Of a stretch of 64,000 nt of DNA, positions 56,226-64,000 are shown piece by piece (within the stretch, counting starts at the first letter, position 1; each line of letters opens with the position of its first letter). The position numbers and the translations under genes are program-made. Under the pieces are notes generated by a model. It was not told where the DNA came from and searched no databases. It worked only from the letters and a program-made list of their open reading frames with translations. The DNA is from Archivesica marissinica (lineage: Eukaryota > Mollusca > Bivalvia > Venerida > Vesicomyidae): assembly GCA_014843695.1 (NCBI GenBank), contig CM026391.1, positions 41,144,598-41,208,597 of the forward strand. Reading direction: 5' to 3'.

Positions 56226-56569
56226 TTCACATGTTTCACATTCCTACTACATCTCATGTCGTTCTGTCTCTTGGTTGGACAGTTTGTGGATTGTATGTCC
56301 AACAATTTAAACCTTTTGTTTATCAGTTTATCTTGTTTCAAAATAAACCGTCTTTCCACCAATACGAATCATTCCAGTTATTAAACGTGTTAACATACAT
56401 GTATTTATGACATGGCTGTATTACTCTGAATGCAAGCAAAGTTATGTGATGAATCCATTGCTTCTCTGCAACATGTAGCTATATAAGTTGCATAAGTTAA
56501 TACGTGTTTGTTTGAGTAACTATTTTGGAGTGCACAATACTCTGATTGTTGCATGGTATTCAATTCCTG

Positions 56570-59500
56570 ATATAAACACGGGGTAGGTATACTCGCATGC
56601 AATTACCTGATATAAACAAGGGGTAGGTATACTCGCATGCACTTACCTGATATAAACACGGGATAGGCAAACACTGGATAGGTATACGCGCATGCAATTA
56701 CCTGATATAAACACGGGGTAGGTATACTCACATGCACTTACCTGATATAAACACGGGATAGGCAAACACTGGATAGGTATACGTGCATGCAATTACCTGA
56801 TATAAACACGGGATAGGCAAACACGGGATAGGCAAACACGGGATAGGTATACTCGCATTCAATTACCTGATATAAACACGGGATATGTATACACGCATGC
56901 AATTACCTGATAAAACACGGGACAGGCAAACACGGGATAGGTATACACGCATGCAATTACCTGATAATACACGGGGTAGGTATACACGCATGCAATTACC
57001 TGATATAAACACGGGATAGGTATACACGCATGCATTTACCTGATCTAAACACGGGATAGGTATACTCACATGCAATTACCTGATATAAACACGGGATAGG
57101 TATACACGCATACAATTACCTGATATAAACACTGGATATGTATACTCGCATGCAATTACCTGATATAAACACTGGATATGTATACTCGCATGCAATTACC
57201 TGATATAAACACGGGGTAGATATACTCGCATGCAATCACCTGATACAAACACGGGGTAGGTATACTCGCATGCAATCACCTGATATAAACACTGGATAGA
57301 TATACTCGCATGCAAGTACCTGATATAAACACGTGATAGGCAAACACGGGATAGGTATACACGCATGCATTTACCTGATATAAACACTGGATAGATATAC
57401 TCGCATGCAAGTACCTGATATAAACACGTGATAGGCAAACACGGGATAGGTATACTCGCATGCAATCACCTGATATAAACACTGGATAGATATACTCGCA
57501 TGCAAGTACCTGATATAAACACGTGATAGGCAAACACGGGATAGGTATACTCGCATGCATTTACCTGATATAAACACGGGATAGGTATACACGCATGTAT
57601 TTACCTGATATAAACACGGGATAGGTATACTCGCATGCAATCACCTGATATAAACAAGGGGTATGTATACTCGCATGCAATTACCTGATATAAACACGGG
57701 TTAGGTATACTCGCATGCAATCACCTGATATAAACACGGGGTAGGTCTACTCGCATGCAATCACCTGATATAAACACGGGGTATGTATACTCGCATGCAA
57801 TTACCTGATATAAACACGGGTTAGGTATATTCGCATGCAATCACCTGATAAATACACGGGGTAGGTATACTCACATGCAATTACCTGATATAAACACGGG
57901 GTAGCTATACCTACTCACATGCACTTACCTGAAATAAACACGGGATAGGTCTACTCGCATGCAATCACCTGATATAAACACGGGGTAGGTATACTCGCAT
58001 ACAATTACCTGATAAAACACGGGATAGGCAAACACGGGATATGTATACACGCATGCATTTACCTGATATAAACACGGGATCGGTATACTCACATGCAATT
58101 ACCTGATATAAACACGGGGTAGGTCTACTCACATGCAATTACTTGATATAAACACGGGATAGGTCTACTCACATGCAATTACCTGATATAAACACTGGAT
58201 AGGTATACTCGCATGCAATTACCTGATATAAACACGGGGTAGATATACTCGCATGCAATTACCTGATATAAACACGGGATAGGTCTACTCGCATGCAATC
58301 ACCTGATATAAACACGGGATAGGCAAACACGGGATAGGTATACTCACATGCAATTACTTGATATAAACACGGGATAGGTCTACTCACATGCAATTACCTG
58401 ATATAAACACGGGATAGGTATACTCACATGCAATTACCTGATATAAACATGGATAGGTATACACGCATGCAATTACCTGATATAAACACGGGGTAGGTAT
58501 ACACGCATGCAATTACCTGGTATAAACACGGGATAGTTCTACTCACATGCAATTACCTGATATAAACACGGGATAGGTATACTCGCATGCAATTACCTGA
58601 TATAAACACGGGATCGGTATACTCGCATGCAATTACCTGATAAAACACGGGATAGGTATACTCACATGCAATTACTGATAAAACACGGGATAGGTATACT
58701 CGCATGCAATTACCTGATAAAACACGGGACAGGCAAACACGGGATAGGTATACTCGCATGCAATTACCTGATAAAACACGGGGTAGGTATACTCACATGC
58801 AATTACCTGATTAAACACGGGGTAGGTATACTCGCATGCAATTACCTGATATAAACACGGGATCGGTATACTCGCATGCAATTACCTGATATAAACACGG
58901 GATCGGTATACTCACATGCAATTACCTGATAAAACACGGGATAGGTATACTCGCATGCAATTACCTGATAAAACACGGGACAGGCAAACACGGGATAGGT
59001 ATACTCGCATGCAATTACCTGATAAAACACGGGGTAGGTATACTCACATGCAATTACCTGATATAAACACGGGATAGGTATACACGCATGCAATTACCTG
59101 GTATAAACACGGGATAGGTATACATGCATGCAATTACCTGGTATAAACACGGGATAGGTATACTCACATGCAATTACCTGATATAAACACGGGATCGGTA
59201 TACTCGCATGCAATTACCTGATAAACACGAGACAGGCAAACACGGGATAGGTATACTCACATGCAATTACCTGATATAAACACGGGATAGGTATACTCGC
59301 ATGCAATTACGTGATATAAACACTGGATAGGTATACTCACATGCAATCACCTGATATAAATACGGGATTGGTATACACGCATGCATTTACCTGATATAAA
59401 CACGGGATAGGTATAGTCACATGCAATTACCTGATATAAACACGGGATAGGTATACACGCATGCAATTACCTGATAAAACACGGGACAGGCAAACACGGG

Positions 59501-62356
59501 ATATGTATCAATGCATGCATTTACCTGATATAAACACGGGATATGTATCAATGCATGCATTTACCTGATATAAACACGGGATAGGTATACTCACATGCAA
59601 TTACCTGATATAAACACTGGATATGTATACTCGCATGCAATTACCTGATATAAACACGGGGTAGATATACTCGCATGCAATCACCTGATACAAACACGGG
59701 ATAGGTCTACTCGCATGCAATCACCTGATATAAACACGGTTTAGGTATACTCACATGCAATTACCCGATATAAACACGGGATAGGTATACTCAACATACA
59801 ATTACCTAATATAAACACGGGATAGGTATACTCACATACAATTACCTGATATAAACACGGGATAGGTATACTCACATGCAATTACCTGATATAAACACGG
59901 GATAGGTATACTCACATACAATTACCTGATATAAACACGGGATAGGTATACTCACATACAATTACCTGATATAAACACGGGATAGGTCTACTCGCATGCA
60001 ATCACCTGATATAAACACGGGGTACGTATACTCGCATGCAATTACCTGATATAAACACGGGATAGGTCTACTCGCATGCAATCAACTGATATAAACACGG
60101 GATAGGTATACTCACATGCAATTACCTGATATAGACACGGGGTAGGTATACTCGCATGCAATTACCTGATATAGACACGGGGTAGGTACACTCGCATGCA
60201 ATTACCTGATATAAACACGGGATAGTTATACTCACATACAATTACCTGATATAAACACGGGATAGGTATATTCACATGCAATTACCTGATTTAAACACGG
60301 GTTAGGTATACTCACATGCAATTACCTGCTATAAACACGGGATAAGTATACTCGTATGCAATTACCTGATATAAACACGGGACAGGTATACTCGTATGCA
60401 ATTACCTGATATAAACACGGGACAGGCAAACACGGGATAGGTATACACGCATGCATTTACCTGATATAAACACGGGATAGGTATACACGCATGCATTTAC
60501 CTGATATAAACACGGTATAGGTATACTCATATGCAATTACATGATATAAACACGGAATAGGTCTACTCGCATGCAATTACGTGATATAAACACGGGATTG
60601 GTATACTCGCATGCAATTACCTGATATAAACACGGGGTAGGTCTACTCGCATGCAATTACCTGATATAAACACGGGATAGGTATACTCGCATGCAATTAC
60701 CTGATATAAACACGGGATAGGTATACTCAACATACAATTACCTAATATAAACACGGGATAGGTATACTCACATACAATTACCTGATATAAACACGGGATA
60801 GGTATACTCACATGCAATTACCTGATATAAACACGGGATAGGTATACTCACATACAATTACCTGATATAAACACGGGATAGGTATACTCACATACAATTA
60901 CCTGATATAAACACGGGATAGGTCTACTCGCATGCAATCACCTGATATAAACACGGGGTACGTATACTCGCATGCAATTACCTGATATAAACACAGGATA
61001 GGTCTACTCGCATGCAATCAACTGATATAAACACGGGATAGGTATACTCACATGCAATTACCTGATATAGACACGGGGTAGGTATACTCGCATGCAATTA
61101 CCTGATATAGACACGGGGTAGGTACACTCGCATGCAATTACCTGATATAAACACGGGATAGTTATACTCACATACAATTACCTGATATAAACACGGGATA
61201 GGTATACTCGCATGCAATTACCTGATATAAACACGGGATAGGTATACTCGCATGCAATTACCTGATATAAACACGGGATAGGTATACTCACATGCAATTA
61301 CCTGATATAAACACGGGATAGGTATACTAGCATGCAATAACCTGATATAAACACGGGGTTGGTCTACTCGCATGCAATTACCTTATATAAACATGGGGTA
61401 GGTATACCCGTATGCAATTACCTGATATAAAAACGGGATAGGTATACTCGTATGCAATTACCTGATATAAACACGGGATAAGTATACTCGCATGCAATTA
61501 CCTGATATAAATACGGGGTAGGTATACTCGCATGCAATTACCTGATATAAACACGTAATAGGCAAACAAGGGAGAGGTATACACGCATGCATTTACTTGA
61601 TATAAACACGGGATAGGTCTACTCGCATGCAATCACCTGATATAAACACGGGGTAGGTATACTCGCATGCAGTTACCTGATATAAACACGGGATAGGTCT
61701 ACTCGCATGCAATCACCTGATATAAACACGGGGTAGGTATACTCGCATGAAATTACCTGATATAAACACGTGATAGGCAAACACGGGAGAGGTATACACG
61801 CATGCATTTACCTGATATAAACACGGGATAGGTCTACTCGCATGCAATCACCTGATATAAACACGGGGTAGGTATACTCGCATGCAATTACCTGATATAA
61901 ACACGGGATAGGTCTACTCGCATGCAATCACCTGATATAAACACGGGATAGGTATACTCACATGCAATTACCTGATATAAACACGGGATTGTTCTATTAG
62001 CAAGCATTTACCTGATTTAAACACGGGATAGGTATATTCACATGCAATTACCTGATATAAACACGGGGTAGGTATACAAACATGCAATTACCTGATATAG
62101 ACACGGGGTAGGTATACTCACATGCAATTACCTGATATTAACACGGGATCGGTATACTCGCATGCAATACCTGATATAAACACGGGATAGTTCTATTAGC
62201 AAGCATTTACCTGACATAAACACGGGATAGTTCTATTAGCAAGCATTTACCTGATATAAACAAGGGACGGGATAGGTATACTCACATGCAATAACCTGAT
62301 ATAAACACGGGATAGGTATACACACATGCAATTACCTGATTTAAACACGGGATTCA
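56570..62356. repeat. 40-bp satellite array, about 140 copies
   Basis: Unit GCATGCAATTACCTGATATA + AACACGGGATAGGTATACTC. A longer version inserts AGGCAAACACGGGAT. Blocks around 59790-60240 and 60727-61190 are near copies at a 936-bp offset. A smaller block (57285-57360) recurs three times. The array ends in the diverged TTTAAACACGGGATTCATGC. Confidence 0.96.
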
Positions 62357-62421
62357 TGCAATTAGTTGATTCAAAACAATGAATCAACCGAAAACAAACA
62401 AAATACACATGTCCGTCTCAC

Positions 62422-62496
62422 CTATCCATGGCCATTCGTGCAGATACAGCTTCCGTTCATCACATAAGTCGTTATCGTTGATTTTCTTTGCAGGAC
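62422..62496 (-). CDS. 75-nt orphan internal exon, product unknown
   Basis: On the minus strand: a pyrimidine-rich acceptor (TTTCCAATGTCATTCTCCCT then CAG) and an open 75-nt stretch that reads PAKKINDNDLCDERKLYLHE and WPWI. The donor is GTGAGACGG (62413-62421). Both splice sites are strong by eye and the exon is symmetric (phase 1-1), so it could be skipped or inserted without frame loss. I do not recognise the protein. The next exon in transcript order would lie at lower coordinates, beyond the 40-bp satellite, and the previous one beyond the L2-like LINE or past the window edge. Confidence 0.5.
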   Translation of the reverse strand, partial: VLQRKSTITTYVMNGSCICTNGHG

Positions 62497-62639
62497 CTGA
62501 GGGAGAATGACATTGGAAATAGACGGAAATAAACACTATGTATGTACGATTTATATAATGTGTACGTATATCTAGTACAAGAGTCTACAATAACATAAAT
62601 GTCGAGAGTTCATATACTCTAGGTACAATGAAACAAACA

Positions 62640-62751
62640 TACAGTCAAACCTGTGTTAGTGGTCACCTTCATTAAGCAGCCAACCTGTATTAAGCAGCCA
62701 GTTTCCAGATTCCAAATCTGTTGTTTTATTATATATCTGACCTCTATTACG
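62640..62751 (-). repeat. partial copy of the AAACCTGT MITE
   Basis: TACAGTCAAACCTGTGTTAG, TGGTCACC and TTAAGCAGCCAACCTGTATT match the 3' part of the element at 31914-32097 in inverted orientation. The far end is missing, replaced by the LINE tail. Confidence 0.65.
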
Positions 62752-64000
62752 TATTATTATTATTATTATATACCAAACTTATATAGCGCTCTTTTCATCT
62801 AAAAATAAAACGTTCAATCGCGCTTTACAGCCTAAAATATCACAACTATTGATAAAAACTTCCACATACAATGAGATAAAACAAGACAAAAATAGCAAAC
62901 ACAATTACAATGGATTCTAAATATGCTATAAAATATTCGGATCTAAAATTATAACAATTAAAATATAGGTAATAATTAAATAAAATGTGTTCATTTGCAG
63001 TCTTAATCCTGATTGAGCACAGACACAGTTCGATATTTATGTTCCATATGAACATTTAAAAAGGTGTGTCTTCAAAGCCTTTTTGAAATGAAAGAACACA
63101 ATGTTGTTGCACTTCTAAGATTTGATGGAAGAGAATTCCAAAGTTTTGGGGCAGCAGTCATGAAACTTCTATCTCCGTATGTGACAGTCCGACTTCTTGG
63201 TAACACAAGAGTAGCTGCTTCATTTTTAGACCGTAAGTCTCTCCTTGGTATATAAACCTCAAGCAAGTTTCTCATATAAGTCGGTGCTTCTCCATTCAAT
63301 GCTTTATATGTGTGAGTCAGTATTTTATACTTTATTCTTTCTTGAACTGGTAGCCAATGAAGTTCTTTTAGAATGGGCGTTACATGACTGAAACGGGATG
63401 TTCTGGTTATGATGCGAGCTGCTGTGTTTTGAACAGTTTGTAATTTATTGGAAGTGTTTTTTGGCATGCCGTACAACAGTGAATTACAGTAGTCGAGCCT
63501 GGATGTAACGAGTGAGTTTATGAGAGTTTTCGTGGCGTCTGTTGTTAAATACTGCCGAATGTGTCCAATCCGCCGGATCTGCGCATAACATGATTTTGTC
63601 ACGGAATTTACATGTTTGTCCATATCCATTCTTGAGTCTAGGAAAGCTCCTAGATTTCTCACACATGTTGATGGTTCTGTATTTGAGTCTCCTACTTTCA
63701 CATTTATGTTTTCAATGTGTTGAAAATTTCGCTGACTAGAAAACATAATCATTTCAGTTTTATCAGTATTGAGTTTTAACATGCATCCAAGCAACAATGT
63801 CTTGTAGACAGTTTTCCACTCGAAGTAGTGTCTCTGCTTGTGAAGCTTGAACGGTTGGTTTGAATGAAAGATAAAGCTGGGAATCGTCAGCATAAAAGTG
63901 ATGGTTCAGTCCATGGTGTTTACAAATGGCTCCTACAGGCTTTGTATACATAGTGGTGTAACATTTCGGGCCTAAAACAGACACCTGTGGAACACTGAAA
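62752..64000 (-). mobile_element. L2-like LINE, 3' half, running off the window
   Basis: Minus-strand LINE. The 3' end has AGCGCTATATAAGTTTGGTA and a (TAATAA)n tail at 62752-62775, with a 3' UTR between there and 63071. The 5' part continues beyond 64000. Confidence 0.9.
63072..64000 (-). pseudogene. L2-like LINE ORF2, RT palm to C-terminus
   Basis: From 64000 on the minus strand: VPQVSVLGPKC, HHFYADDSQLYLSF (Asp pair) and ENCLQDIVAWM. A frame break near 63780 follows, then KLNTDKTEMIMF and VRNLGAFLDSRMDMDKHV. The ending is LINSLVTSRLDYCNSLLYG, LKELHWLPVQERIKYKILTH and TYGDRSFMTAAPKLWNSLPS, stopping at 63072. The last 250 codons are open. The pattern LDYCNSLLYG...LHWLPV...APKLWNSLP is typical of L2/CR1 elements. 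Only one frame break is seen, so the copy is fairly young. Confidence 0.9.

Noticed and set aside
56863..60817. Minus-strand frames rich in ACEYTYPVFISGNCMRVYL
   Set aside because: Direct translation of the 40-bp satellite. Frames break wherever the unit length changes.

Overview
The window is animal nuclear DNA, AT-rich, intron-bearing and packed with decayed transposons and satellite arrays. No bacterial operon or organelle gene is visible. The repeat families point to a mollusc, probably a bivalve. These are tRNA-derived SINEs with the GCCCTTAGGCAAGG-type and CTCCGGGTACTTCGG-type bodies, an RNase H-bearing LINE ending in a (TCAC)n tail, and a Gmr1-like Ty3/Gypsy element with integrase upstream of RT. 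The assignment is inference from repeat families.

Layout. 0.2-3.7 kb: a 39/35-bp satellite. 3.7-5.2 kb: a 5'-truncated LINE (minus). 5.7-5.85 kb: a 4-copy 39-bp repeat. 6.4-6.6 kb: a dispersed 250-bp repeat whose inverted copy lies at 49.7-49.9 kb. 9.6-13.5 kb: a nearly full-length CR1/Jockey-type LINE with one frameshift and two stops. 13.5-17.0 kb: three more LINE fragments.

18.6-31 kb: two consecutive coding exons (18645-18813 and 30381-30953, plus strand) of a class A, aminergic-like GPCR, in phase with each other. They are the best-supported host gene. The 11.6-kb intron between them holds SINEs and, at 21027-28311, a palindromic Polinton/Maverick derivative. That element has two head-to-head arms of about 3.6 kb around a 14-bp spacer. 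Each arm carries a packaging-type ATPase fused to a C2H2 finger and a DDE integrase with a chromodomain-like end. The element has AGT...ACT termini and a perfect 6-bp target duplication, GTTGAC.

32.4-44.7 kb: a three-level nest. A LINE ORF1 (32.5-33.07 and 44.60-44.70 kb) is split by a Gmr1-like Gypsy retrotransposon (33.07-44.60 kb, two LTRs, CGTC duplication). The Gypsy element is itself split by a hAT transposon on the minus strand (38.0-41.6 kb).

45.6-50.1 kb: a SINE, a LINE 3' tail, a TTAA-flanked MITE, a zinc-finger fragment and dispersed repeats. 50.2-62.4 kb: almost entirely satellite, namely a 43-bp array, a 1000-N gap, a 27-bp array, a tyrosine-recombinase fragment, a small minisatellite and a 40-bp array of nearly 6 kb. 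62.42-62.50 kb: a well-formed 75-nt orphan exon on the minus strand. 62.75-64.0 kb: the 3' half of an L2-like LINE (minus), running off the window.

How it fits together. The GPCR exons and the orphan exon look like host coding DNA. Almost everything else is mobile-element debris or tandem array. All transposon genes seen carry frameshifts, stops or truncation, so none looks autonomous here. The 3' exon of the right-arm integrase is still open.
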